Shown: in pieces, positions 11,001-22,160 of the stretch | Numbering within the stretch: position 1 is the stretch's first letter | Layout: every line of letters begins with the position of its first letter | From: Patiria miniata | Lineage: Eukaryota; Echinodermata; Asteroidea; Valvatida; Asterinidae | Reading direction: 5' to 3' | DNA length: 64,000 nucleotides | NCBI RefSeq assembly: GCF_015706575.1 | Contig: NW_024037069.1 | Span: 38,771,315-38,835,314 of the forward strand | Notes under the pieces: model-generated | Told to the model about the DNA's origin: nothing | The model's database searches: none | The model's input: the letters and a program-made list of their open reading frames with translations, nothing else | Made by a program: the position numbers and the translations under genes

Positions 11001-14000
11001 TCAAATTGCGCTCGACACTAATACTATCGGTTGAGAGATTGTATAGGTCACCCTCTCATTATGATCATAAAAATAGCATATTATCGCACTTACGCATGCG
11101 CAATATTACCAATGAGTCCATTTTTAATGGAGTTGGATATTCACGCTACACTGGCATTCCTCACTAAACACTTTCATAATTTTTTGTCTGTAGTAAAAAG
11201 CTTCCACTTTTGAGTTATATCCAGGTTTTTTTACACTTCCGGTAACAGCGGTTTTGTGTCCGGGGACGAGAAATGTTTCTCACGGCATAGTCTACAACCT
11301 CACGAAAAAAATGAACACGATACTCTATTTAGTTCAAAAGATATAGCGCAAACTATTTGTCAAATTTTGCACTTAAATCACTTGTAATTTGATGCCTGAT
11401 GACGTCATGATGATGTAACAAAATGTATAACATCTCCGTAACATGGTACAACTATAAGTTCACACTAGGTTTTATGATCATACCGTAAACCGTTCGGAAG
11501 AAATTTTACTTTGTTTTCATTTCAGGCTAAATGTATTTTCATTTTGAAATCACCTAACTTTGACCTTCCGGTTGACCCGGAAGTAAAGGTCAAGCGAGTT
11601 CACTTACACTACAAAAAATGTTCATCAAGTTTATATGGTCTATCTGATTCCAGAATACAAACATCATTGTTATAGGTAAAAGTAATTGGTCACTTTTTCA
11701 GCTAAAATCGCTTGTAATTTGATGCCCGATGATGTCATCATGTCGTCAGAGTAACATGCACCACTTGGGATGAGGGTCGATATATATTGAAAGTTACAAG
11801 TTCATATCTTCAACCGTTTAGGAGAAAACCCACGGAGAAGTATTGTCGGGAAAAAAAAAAAGAACCAAACAAAGAAGATTTATGAGAACAATTCTAGACA
11901 GTAATCTGTAACGCTGACTTAATCCAATGCTTTGCACATTTTAACTTTGGATTCTCCTGACCAAAGAGACTGTGATTCGGGGCAAGCCTTATGCTAGCAA
12001 CCCCCAGCTCCGGCATGGTCTGGTGTCTTAGTGCCATTCTCACCCATTGTGAACAATGTATTGGTACTGAGCATCACTTACGTAACTATGCAAGAGCTTG
12101 CCCTGAATCATGTGATTAGCAACAGTGTCTTTGGTCTGGAGAATTCAAAGTTAAAATGTGCCAAGCATTCTGAGCAAGTCAGTGTACCAGATGTTTTTCA
12201 AATTAAAAACCCAAAGGGTACAGATCACTCGCAAATTATGGCTAATCATTGCGACACTTCCATCTGTTTTCAATTCCAGGGAAGTATAGCAGCAATGTCG
12301 CTCTTCTATCCTCTGGAAACGGCAAGAACGAGGCTACAGAGTGAGTAATTCTTTCATCTTGAACTGGGCCCTTGTGAATGTGTACATGTTGGTCAACAGT
12401 GCACGCTAGTATTTCACAAATAATATTTGTATCCAAATTTGATTCACTTTAGTTTTGAGTTTATGTAGCAGTTACCCTTTGATCATGTTGATAAGAGCAG
12501 GGGGCTTCCGGAGAGGGAATTTGACGTTTCAAAAGTTTCAAATAATGGTTGATAACAAGACAATGACCTCCATAGTTTTCATTCTCCACAAAGTCATGTG
12601 TCATGTTTTACATTATGTACATATAGGTTCAAAGAATCAAAGCATGCAGGACTTTGTGACAGTGAATACAGACTTTTTATTGTTTCACTTCCAGGCAAGA
12701 ACATCAAAGTCCAACCGTTGTGCCAGATTTTTTGAGAGATCATTTATATGTCTTTGTTTTGGATGATTAATCGTAACAGACTGGTCATTTTTTTTGGCGT
12801 TACGTAGTGCTTGAAATATTGCATGGCCTGTATGTTGCATTTTCACACATAACAATTTGGGTACATAACATTATATAATGAAATCTGATAGCACTTGGAA
12901 TGCCTAATATCAGGTGTTTAGTCTTTGATAAAGATTTTGAAAGGACAATGCACATGCAATGTTCTTTGACAGCTGAAATGTATTAGCCTAAGCTTAACTA
13001 CAGGATTCTAATTGTGCAGGAGGAAAATAATATAGCCTTATAAAATCAACTATACATGTATCTCTGGTTTGCATTGATGGATTTTCTTGATATTTTCACC
13101 AATTATAAACAAGACCATAGGCATAAAATAATATAACATTTGATTAGAAAGTATGACCACCTTTTGAGCAAATCAGCGACTTCTTCATGCACACTGTTTA
13201 TTGGGATATGCTGTATGTGCACCACAAACACCCCAGTTAAGGTAAATTGGGGTGCTGAAATAATTTGCCACTCACACTTAAATTTGTCACTACAAAACGA
13301 TGCTGAGGTCACCAACATATTCACCCATCCATTTTTATGACACCGTCTTCCAAAATTCTCCAATATTTTGCCATAAAAATTGAAAGATTAACAGTTATTG
13401 CTCAAACACGATGTCTCTATTTTCCTATTCTTTGTAGTCGATGATAAGCGAGAGGCTAGATACACTCCACATGTTATTGCAGAAATTGTCAGGGAAGAAG
13501 GAGTGTAAGTATAAATCAGGAGGAAAGAGATTTCTGTTTTCTATGTCTGCATAATAATTTGTGAAAATACAGAGATGGATCTGTAGATGTGTATCTGAAG
13601 TATGATGATACTTAAGCGGGTCCAGGGGGAGGGGCAAATGGAGACCACCCCCCCCCCCCCAAAAAAAACCAACAACAACCACCACACACACAATAACATT
13701 GTTAACTCTGACAGTCATGTCACTGTTGTCCCACAAACTTGGGTGTACTGTTGTCCCACAAACTTGGGTGGGACTCGAACCCACAACCTCCTACAACCAA
13801 CTAGGGCACAACCTACTAGAGCAGATGTTTTACCACCAAACCAGTACAACACGGTCAAACTGCAACATGGAAATCTAGAATTTTGTGTCGAGCACAATTA
13901 CTCATTGGTAACCAGACCAGCTATTTTTGTTTCTTGTAGGGTTTCCCTTTACCGAGGCTGGTTCCCCGTCATCAGCAGCCTGTGCTGCTCCAACTTTGTC

Positions 14001-17000
14001 TACTTCTACGCCTTCAACGGTCTCAAGGCAGCCTGCTCAGATCACATGAAGGGCACGGTGGCCATCAAGGAACTGTTGATTGGTATCGTAGCTGGTGAGT
14101 GGGAACTGTGAGGTTTTAATATTAGTGTGGTGCTTGTATAGTGCTTTATTTCGTGTACGTATATGTTTCAAAGCAGTTACTGCCCCTGTTCATTAGGCCA
14201 TGAGACCAGCTCAAGATCAGGGCAGTATATGGTCTGTACCCTCACAGGTACCCATTTATACTCCTGGGTGGACAGAGGTCATTGTAGTCAAGTGTCTTGC
14301 CCAAGAACACAAACACCATGATCCTATCAGGGTTTGAACCCATGGACCATTGCGCGTGAGTTGGACATTGTAACCGTTGGACCGCTGTATAAACAATTTA
14401 GCCAGTTGGGGTGTCCAGCTGTCTTTATTACACCCTGTAGGCACATTTTGTACACCCATTTTATTATGCAGTTTTATATAAATGGATAAAACTTCAATAA
14501 CTTTTACAACATCCTTTTTTCCCCCCCGATTTAAGACCATTGGACACCCAATTTGCAAATGCGGACCAAAGAACTGTTAAATCCCCTGGATTAAGGCAAG
14601 TCTCACATCACTGCTAATCCTGATATGACTAAGATTGAGACCCATAGTCTCTTTTCTGAGAAAACCAACACGTTTAATTGGGACTTCCTGGCATTTGATG
14701 TCTCTGTTTTATCATTGGGTCTCGTAGCTGTGTGTACTCATGGAGGGAGCTTGTGCCATTTGTTGGAGAAAGGATTTTTGTCCGATGCAATTCACTCTCT
14801 TCTGAAGTACTTTGTACCCCTGAATGTATTCATAACATACCTAAGGATATGAAAATGTCACTATAGATGCCTCTCAAATGACGTCAGTGCCTGCAGATTG
14901 TCACGTGCATAGATCTGCATTTTGGGAGTCAGCTGTGCTGTATTTCGAAGAAATTTTGTTAAGAACATTTTTTAAGCACATTGCGCGCACACGTACCTGA
15001 TGGCGTTGAAAACGCAGTTGTAATTTTCCTACGAAGATGGCTGTCTATGAGAGGGGTCTATACAAGTTTGAGGCCAACATCATGCTTTAATAATAATAAT
15101 TGTGCTTATATAGCGCTTTCCATCGTATTATCGATCTCAAAGCGCTTTACAATTTTTACCCCGTTCATCAGGCCATGGGACCACGCAGCAGCCGATATCA
15201 GCACTCAATCGGTCTTCGACCCTCACGGGTACCGTTTTATACTCCTGGGTGGAGAGAGGCAATTGTAGTTAAGTGTCTTGCCCAAGGGCACAAACACCAT
15301 GTTCCTGGTCGGGTTCGAACCCACGCACCTTTGTACACGAATCAAACACCGTAACCACTGGACCATGGCATTCAATCATAACCAGGCAAACACATTGATG
15401 CCATGATCTCAGCTTTTAGGTTAAGTTTGCGTAACTTCACCTTAAACACCTTGCTGAAATATGTTGTCATTTTTGTTGTGAGTGAATGATGAAATCAACA
15501 AGTATAAAAGATCGTCTTGAGCTGAACTCTCTTTTCCATTCATAATACTGATCTTGCGACTGTCCTGTTACCTCATCCAGGCGTCTTCAACGTTCTAGTG
15601 ACCACACCCATGTGGGTTGTGAACATGAGAATGAAACTTCAAGGTGCTAACTTCCAGACGGAGCAGAAACAGAAGAGCAAACATCCGCACTACAGTGGCA
15701 TCTTCCGTAAGTCCTTAAAGCCTTACATTTGTTTGCATGATTTAGGCTTGTTCAAATGAGGAGGCATTAGAAGTTTGAATAAACACTCGTATCTCATTCA
15801 GATTTAGTCAGCATTTCTTTGTCCTTTTTTGACCTACTTTATAAGAGGAGAATGCAAAATTAACGGGCCTTAAGCTGAGGTTTCCTGCTATGATTTTCAA
15901 GGTTTTACAGGGTTTTATTTAGCCTTGGTCAAGGCATTCGATGCGTATCCGTCATTCGATGATCAGCCGCTAAAAAAACAGTAGCCTTGCGCTAGCACTA
16001 TGCACTCACATATACTGTACGAAGTGCGAACAGCGACCTCGCGCGGCTAGGCTACAATATGCAACCTAGTTGGTGCTGAACAAACGCCTTGGAACAGCCG
16101 TGTCCCTTGGCTAATGTTTTTCTTTATTTTTGTCACTGGATTTCTAGCGACGACCCCGTATGCGAATAAAGATGAGATTATTATTCAGTACTTGGTCGTG
16201 GGGGCTCATATTTTGAGAGTTAGATAGTGTGGCTACATTCTTCAACAAGTTTGGAGTCCTCAGACCAAATATAACTCATTAAAATCCAGCGACAAAATGA
16301 CGAAAATTGCATTACCGATCAGGTGTAGCTCAGAATTAGTATAATAATTATGTATCCAGAGGATCAAGTAAAACTTTACTATAAATCACCACTCAGTTTG
16401 GGTCGTGAATATGTAAAAGATGTGTAATTTGGGGTTTTTTTTCCGTAGATGCCTTCAGGACTATCATCTCAGAGGAAGGCTTGGGTGCATTGTGGAGCGG
16501 TACCTCGTCTTCTCTTCTCCTTGTCCTCAATCCTGCCATTCATTTCATGTTCTATGAGGCTTTCAAGAGGTACCTGACTAAATACACTGGAGACAAGGTC
16601 AGTGTTGGATGAGTTTTGGATCTTTTGATAATGAGCTCATAGTCCAGCTAAGCACACAATTTTCTGCTTATGAAATCAGTTTATGAAGGGCAAAAGTAAA
16701 TGTTAAATTTACATTTCCCTGCTGGAAAAATGATCCTCGTTACTGATGTGGGTACGAACTTCAAATATTCAAGAAAGGATTCAGAAAATTCAAGGGGAAC
16801 AGACCTCGAATACATGTATGACATGTTGTCCACTAACCCAAATACCTCCCCCAAATCTACCCTTTCTTCCCCATAAAATCCACTACTATACCCCCTCTAT
16901 CTCCTTCCCCACAATCATCCATCTACCCCCCTCCCCTCCCCCAGAACATCAGTTAAAAACCTGGAGAAAAGTGTATCTCTGTGGAAAACTGTTCCCGGCC

Positions 17001-18624
17001 GTTCTGCACACGTACATGTGGCCTGACAAATTTTGCATAATTGTAACTCTCGTTGCTCAGCAATCAACAAATTTAATACAGCAATTAGTCATATGTCTCA
17101 CAACACGTTTCACTTTATTTTATCGTTTTCTCCTCAGGAGCATTCATCTGTGCTGTACTTTATGATGGGAGCTGTTGCCAAGATTATAGCCACACTACTC
17201 ACCTACCCACTTCAGTTAGTCCAGACAAAGCAAAGGGTATGTATGATAATAAGATAAGATGTGGTAGTGGTGTCAGTAACCGCAGTACTAATAGTATACA
17301 GGTATTGATAAACAAGACGTACAAAATCGGTTACTCACGTTACATTTTCGTAATGTGAGTAACCGATTTTTTGCGTCTTGTTTATCATACATAACACATT
17401 TTTCTGGATGTCATCTTTGGTGCTTAGGTCTAGGTCTACTCTATCTACCATGGGGATAACAGTTATTAAACCTTTTCAGTAAGGTAATTACAGCCAAAGG
17501 AAACTCAAAAGTACATCAAAAATGTAACGTGAGTAACCGTTGAATTGCCCATATATCAGCAGCACTAGCAGAAGTGACGGTGAACATTACTTTTTTGTTT
17601 AAAAAACTACAGAGAGTTTGAAAATCTGATTGTAAACTTTTATTTTGATATTTTGATATTTTTCAGTATGGAAAAGAGGAATCCGAATCTCACAAGAAGC
17701 TAAAGTCCATGTGGTCGGTGCTTTGTTTTATTGTTAGGTAGGTTAAGCCCATTAGCACTTGTAGTCAATTGCTCTAGCTGTGTTGTGCAAAGCAAAGGGG
17801 ATAAAATTATTCAAAAGTCTTTGCAGGCATGAGATTTTTTTTGGATTTTAGTCTGAATTCAGACTTCTTGAATCTGAGAGAAAGACATTATCAGTGTAGT
17901 AAGAAATGCATCTTTCAGACCTTTCATCCAGTTTTCAGACTTTTTTTTTTTAAATCGACAATCTCATCCCTGTCTTTGAGAACAATCGATGTGATGTACC
18001 CCGGAAACATGAATGATGTACTCCTCGGAGTCTGTCACATGACCAGTTCTCTACCAATAGGTCTCGTTCAAATGACGTCATTTCCTACAGACCATCCACG
18101 TGCATGGGCATTTTGAGCGTGAACTTGCATAACGCGCATCGGCTGCATCGTATTTCGAACATATTTCGAGCAACAAGCGCGCGTGTTTGGAACATTTTCA
18201 ACACTGCGCAATGCGTGCGTAAAATACAAAGTTGCAGTGCTCCTATAGAGATGGCCGTCATTGAATGAGCCCTATAAAATTTCACAATCTTTTACCATGA
18301 TACATGTAATTGATGAAAGAATGTAGCATATACATGTACATTGTATTTGGCATAGAGGGGTTTTATTTAATATTACCAAACGCGTCAGTATGGTTTGATA
18401 TTGTATGTTTACATGGGATTTGGGCAATACAATATTACAAAATGAAGTATCATTATTTCATTGTTTGCAGGAACCAAGGGCTTCAGGGTCTCTTCAAAGG
18501 CTTGGAGGCCAAGCTACTCCAAACCGTCCTGACTGCTGCTATGATGTTCACCATTTACGAGAAGATTGCATCCGTCATCTTCCAATTAATGAAAGCAGAG
18601 AAACAACACATTAAGGGCAGATAG
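8063..18624 (+). CDS. SLC25A17: Peroxisomal membrane carrier PMP34 (SLC25A17), 9 coding exons, complete
   Basis: Mitochondrial-carrier-family protein of the peroxisomal membrane. The family member PMP34 exchanges CoA, FAD, NAD+ and nucleotides. Exons: 8063-8128, 12280-12340, 13438-13504, 13940-14094, 15581-15706, 16449-16597, 17138-17236, 17667-17737, 18471-18624. All introns are GT-AG and phases join without a break, giving 948 nt and 315 aa (human about 307). Exon 1 reads [20 protein letters not shown], matching the PMP34 N-terminus. Carrier signature motifs are PLETAR (res. 33-38), PMWVVN (126-131) and PLQLVQ (232-237); the degenerate second and third motifs are typical of PMP34. [20 protein letters not shown] (exon 4) and [17 protein letters not shown] (exon 9) are strongly family-specific. 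Two ATGs at 8047 and 8050, in another frame, precede the start and overlap it. Introns 1, 4, 7 and 8 are full of repeats. Family identity is very secure; exon edges come from splice consensus plus phase. Confidence 0.96.
9079..9600 (+). mobile_element. TTAA-flanked MITE, family B, copy 1
   Basis: Starts TTAAAGGGAATATACATCAT and ends GTTGTATATTCCCTTTAA. The TTAA at each end fits the piggyBac-type target. Near the middle is a perfect palindrome containing GATCGGCCGATC. Copies at 27832-28360 and 48545-49066. Confidence 0.7.
10389..10695 (-). mobile_element. PIF/Harbinger-like MITE, family A, copy 3
   Basis: Inverted copy of the family A element. TAA duplications at 10386-10388 and 10696-10698; TIR core CTCCGGTTTCTGGTAT. 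In SLC25A17 intron 1. Confidence 0.75.
13740..13860 (-). repeat. tRNA-like SINE fragment
   Basis: Read on the minus strand, a box-B-like GTGGGTTCGAGTCCCA follows a box-A-like stretch (TGGTTTGGTGGTAAAACATC). No complete tRNA fold is expected. In SLC25A17 intron 3. Confidence 0.45.
14137..14400 (-). repeat. tRNA-derived SINE, family S1
   Basis: The minus strand has a tRNA-like head (GGTTTGAACCC as degenerate box B), then CTTGGGCAAGACACTTGACT and ACCCAGGAGTATAAATGGGT, a body shared with the copy at 15088-15366. In SLC25A17 intron 4. Confidence 0.65.
14872..15063 (+). repeat. Interspersed repeat family C, copy 1
   Basis: About 190 bp from CTCAAATGACGTCAGTGCCT to ATGGCTGTCTATGAGAGGGG. Related copies lie at 18064-18272 and, inverted, at 43985-44215. 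Non-coding. Confidence 0.6.
15088..15366 (-). repeat. tRNA-derived SINE, family S1, near-complete
   Basis: On the minus strand: TGGTCCAGTGGTTACGGTGT (box A), GTGGGTTCGAACCCGAC (box B), then the shared body, ending in an (AAT)n-like tail next to AGCGCTATATAAGCACAATT. In SLC25A17 intron 4. Confidence 0.75.
17305..17387. repeat. Hairpin in SLC25A17 intron 7
   Basis: Arms GATAAACAAGACG and CGTCTTGTTTATC enclose AAATCGGTTACTCAC and GTGAGTAACCGATTT around a short loop. A partial echo (ACGTGAGTAACCG) occurs near 17525. Confidence 0.75.
18064..18272 (+). repeat. Interspersed repeat family C, copy 2
   Basis: TTCAAATGACGTCATTTCCT through GATGGCCGTCATTGAATGAG; related to 14872-15063. In SLC25A17 intron 8. 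Confidence 0.6.
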
Positions 18625-20145
18625 TTGTCACTGATACGTCAACTTATTGCATTGAGTGATGAAGCTTAGTATTACCATTGTAAAGCATTCCATATACGCT
18701 TTGAAATCCATTTTGTGCCATAGTTGAGAAAAAGCTTAAATGTATTATTGACACAAAGCGGATTGAAAAAGTACATTTGGAAAGGCAGGTTACGTCTTTC
18801 ATCCCATCCTTTTATTTTTGTTATAATTTTGGCAATAACATGTCAACAATAATTGGAGCATTTTTAATTTGTACAAATCAGTATTTCTTATGTTTTGTTT
18901 CTCCAATCATGTCACAGATTCAGAGTCAACTGTTTTCAAATTTTGGATAATCTTGCCTTTGACCACTTGCCCCCCCCCCCCCCCCCCCCCGACAGAATAA
19001 AAATGCACTGGTATATGTGACCTGTCACCAGAAATGAGCATAGGGTCAGATTTTTTATGAATTGAAACATTTTTATATCTGGATTCTGTAGAACAAGAGC
19101 TTCTAATAGTTTAACATTTGGGGGTACCGTGTTCAGTAGCGGAAACCCAAACCACCAACTAAATTAAAAGTTGTAAGGCCAAAAAAAAAAAATTAGTCGG
19201 TCTCTGGTCAGACCGAAGTTCTGGAATTGATGCAGCGACACTGTTTTTTTTTATTTTGGTGGCTTTTTTTTTTCAAGCTTGAATTGTACAGACAAGGTGG
19301 GTACTACTTTGCTCTTTAGTGTCCTCATTATACATTGGTGTCCTCCATAATTTGCCTTGGTGCCCTTTATCATTTGCCTTGGTGCCCTTTATCATTTGCC
19401 TTGGTGCCCTTTATCATTTGCCTTGGTGCAATTTCCCCATTCCTTGGTGCTCCTTGGTACAAAAATTTGAGGAGATGTTGCAATAGAGGGCGCTGTTGTA
19501 GCTTCCGTGTTAATTTGAAGAGAAAAAAAGTTGACGCGCATGATTAAAATCGACGCGCGCGCTGACCAGAGATCGAGTATTTTTTTCTTTTGGCCTAAAA
19601 GTAATTTTTTGATAAAATGGTATTGAAATATCCTACTGGAGTCAACTATTAACATGGGGTGAAATTAACTTTTTTTTTACTTTAGATGTTTGAGGGAAAA
19701 CAAAATTAGTAAAAGTAGAACAGAACTTACGGATGGAGGTTCACCTGAAAGGCGACAAATCAACCACTCTTTCAATTTTGGCTTTGCCCTACTGTACTGC
19801 AAAATTGTAAATTCCAGCTTATAATGCTCATTTTGTGGGACAGGTCACATATTCACAGTCTCGGAAGAAACTTAGAAAAATCTATGGATAGAGGATGCCC
19901 ATTGATTAAAACAATTTCTTGTCCAGTGACTTAATTTCATCCAAAGAGTGCAAGTGATTCAGTTTTAATATTGTGTTATGAGTTTTTTGTAATGTGGAAT
20001 TGTTCAGGTATCCATGAATTGTAAACTCACTTGTTATAGAGGATTTTTATTTATTCAGAGGTGATGTAATTGTTTTAAAAAAATATGCGGAGAAAATCCT
20101 TTGTTGAAATAATCAATTTTATATTTTTTTTGTAGAGGTTTATAG
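18625..20145 (+). other. SLC25A17: Probable SLC25A17 3' untranslated region, with a MITE inside
   Basis: There is no coding sequence between the SLC25A17 stop and the AATAAA signals near 20.15 kb. The stretch holds a poly-C run at 18970-18990 and a complete TIR element at 19177-19595. If transcription runs to the 20.15 kb signal, the mature 3' UTR carries this element. Confidence 0.4.
19177..19595 (+). mobile_element. TWA-target MITE, family D, copy 1
   Basis: TIRs GGCC-(A)n-GTCGGTCTCTGGTCAG and CTGACCAGAGATCGA-(T)n-GGCC with flanking TAA on both sides. Harbinger-like by its 3-bp target. It contains a tandem repeat of about 22 bp (TTTGCCTTGGTGCCCTTTAT, about 19358-19430). Lies in the SLC25A17 3' region; inverted relative at 61690-62044. 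Confidence 0.7.
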
Positions 20146-20184
20146 AATAAACGTACATGTATAATGGAATTAAATTGGAATAAA
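20146..20184 (+). promoter_or_regulatory. SLC25A17: Candidate poly(A) signals of SLC25A17
   Basis: AATAAA hexamers occur on the + strand at 20146-20151 and 20179-20184, about 1.5 kb after the SLC25A17 stop codon. They are the first good tandem pair before the STK19 3' region. Use of either site is an inference. Confidence 0.5.
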
Positions 20185-20216
20185 AATTATGAGCAAGGAA
20201 TTGATCACATGAACAG

Positions 20217-20222
20217 TTTATT
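20217..20222 (-). promoter_or_regulatory. STK19: Candidate poly(A) signal of STK19
   Basis: AATAAA on the minus strand (TTTATT on plus), about 1.9 kb after the STK19 stop. It lies only 33 bp from the last opposing SLC25A17 signal. A long 3' UTR holding two MITEs would result. Confidence 0.4.
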
Positions 20223-20965
20223 GAATTCACAACTCAATTGCTAAAGAACACACCTGACAGAAAGAAACATTAAATTAGAAAGATTCCTTTGTATAAACTT
20301 GTACCCATTTGAGAACATCAGGATTTTATTTCAACCACATAATATGCTAAATCAAAGGTAAACATATTTTTAACAATAATCAGCATTGATAGAACTTTGA
20401 ATATAAATAATCTGTATCTACAAATATAGTACATGGCAGTCACATGCTGCCTGTTCTAAACTTTTTAACACCAAATTTTTTTCCCAAATTTCTACTAGGC
20501 AAGTTTAAAATAAAGTGTGGTATATTTATATGCAATTGATCTCAAATATACCTAAAAACTACAAATATTTATAAAAATAATTAATCTTTAATCAATTCAT
20601 GCAAATATCCTCTAGCACGAAAATAAATTTCATTTTAATAAACATTGGAATTTTGAAAAGTACGCATGCGCTCAAAGTTTATGAGACCGAATGAAAGTAC
20701 TTATAAAACCGTCAATTTCTACCCAGAGAAAGGAGTAATCTCTTCGCTTTTCAAGAATTTAAGCAGTCGGGAAAACAAAATATAACCAACAAGGATGTCA
20801 CAGCAAACATAAAAATTAAATATCATTGTTGACACAAAATTTCTCATCCATTGTTGACACTTTTTCACTTACAGCTTCTGTCAAGTAGATTAGTACTTTT
20901 GTAACCTAGTTCACCTTTCCATTCAGTCTGTATCAAATGTTTAAAACTCCATCACAATTTGGAAG

Positions 20966-21174
20966 AATAAGCCTTTTCGGAGTTCCAACTGCGCGCATTC
21001 GTAACCTGTGAAAACGCACATTGTTTGTCTTAAATGCCCTTTGACAGTACCCACAATGCACAAACAGCCTTTTTGTAAAGTCAGTGGCGCGATGTTGTCA
21101 AAGGTCATTTGAGACAAACACTGCGCGTTGTCACAGGTTACGAATGCGCAGTTGGAACTCCGAAAAGGCTTATT
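20966..21174. mobile_element. MITE of about 209 bp with 43-bp inverted ends
   Basis: Ends AATAAGCCTTTTCGGAGTTC and GAACTCCGAAAAGGCTTATT. Inside, TTTGACAGTACCC and GTCAAAGGTCATTT continue a weaker pairing. In the STK19 3' region. Confidence 0.75.
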
Positions 21175-21462
21175 GAATAAGTGTGTGGCCAAAGGCTGCT
21201 ATTTTGAAGACAATACATGATATTTCTGACACGAATGTCTGCAAAACGGTGCCAAACTTCAAACACAAATTAGTCTTTTCCTTGGACATAACCTCTTTGC
21301 ACATAGGAATTTTTTAACACATACAGAATCATTTTGGTGTTGGGCAATTCGTCCCCTATGCAATTATAATGGTAACACAAACCTGATTGAATGTTAATTC
21401 ACAAGGATTTGCTCTTCCCACTACAGTACTGATACCACCATATCCCAGCTCTATCTATGAGT

Positions 21463-22005
21463 TAGTCTGGGGGCTAGACGTTGTTATGGTTTGATTCGAG
21501 AATGACCCGGCGCCGCAAGAGGGCATAATCACGACCAACCAATATCTTCCACAAACCATCAGGAACATTTAGGGAAATATGTAAAATCTCTTGCCGAACA
21601 AGGTGGAAAATAGTGTGCATGTGCTACTTTTGCAGGCAATTACGGTCCATATTCAGTCCCAGGCACAGTACACACCACGAAAGAGCTGACCGGTGAAGTT
21701 GCACAAAAGTCTTGCTGCATCTTTTTTTTACAATTTTTTTAGCAATTTAAGAGTTTGGTTCAGAACTACAATGATATGTTTTGAATGTGCGCTGCATGTA
21801 TTAGGCCAAACAGGTGCGTACGCAGTACACAACCGATACGAATTTCCCCAGACGTTGTTCCAGACGGTTCATGGGTGATATTGGTTGGTCGTGATAACAC
21901 CCTCTCGCTGTGGCAAGTTATCGGGGCGGCAGGTTATCGCTGCAGCAGGTCATCGCGGCGGCGGGTTATTGCGTATCAAACCATAAAAATCTAGCCCCTA
22001 GACTA
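21463..22005. mobile_element. TIR element of about 543 bp
   Basis: Left end TAGTCTGGGGGCTAG with TTATGGTTTGAT; right end ATCAAACCATAA with CTAGCCCCTAGACTA. It contains short GGTTATCGC-type repeats near 21915-21970. No transposase. It lies just downstream of the STK19 stop, so in its 3' UTR if transcribed. Confidence 0.65.
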
Positions 22006-22160
22006 TCTACGAGTCTGTGAGAGCAACTTGGCCAGCTCACTCAGACAGGACTTGAACCCTTCACATCCTGCTTCTTAGAAGGTTGAACCAGCTGATTCAC
22101 TGAGCTTGCTTTGGTCCACTATCTGATCCGGAGTCAAAAAAACTCCAGTAGCACTTCTTT

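Larger units (their letters stand above)
8806..11010. repeat. 2.2-kb segment bounded by long inverted, self-palindromic repeats
   Basis: The left end has ATTTGAGTCCACCGCGCAAG and the right end, inverted, ATTTGAGTCCCCCACGCAAG. Each end holds several copies of the 18-bp palindrome CGCAAGTTTAAACTTGCG (8822-8915 and 10888-10995). The interior holds a TTAA element, a very AT-rich stretch (about 9600-10260) and a Harbinger-like MITE. No transposase frame. Lies in SLC25A17 intron 1. Confidence 0.55.

Noticed and set aside
13602..14111. 169-codon frame presented as one protein
   Set aside because: Only its last third (13940-14094) is the SLC25A17 exon; the first part is intron with a poly-C run and a SINE fragment.
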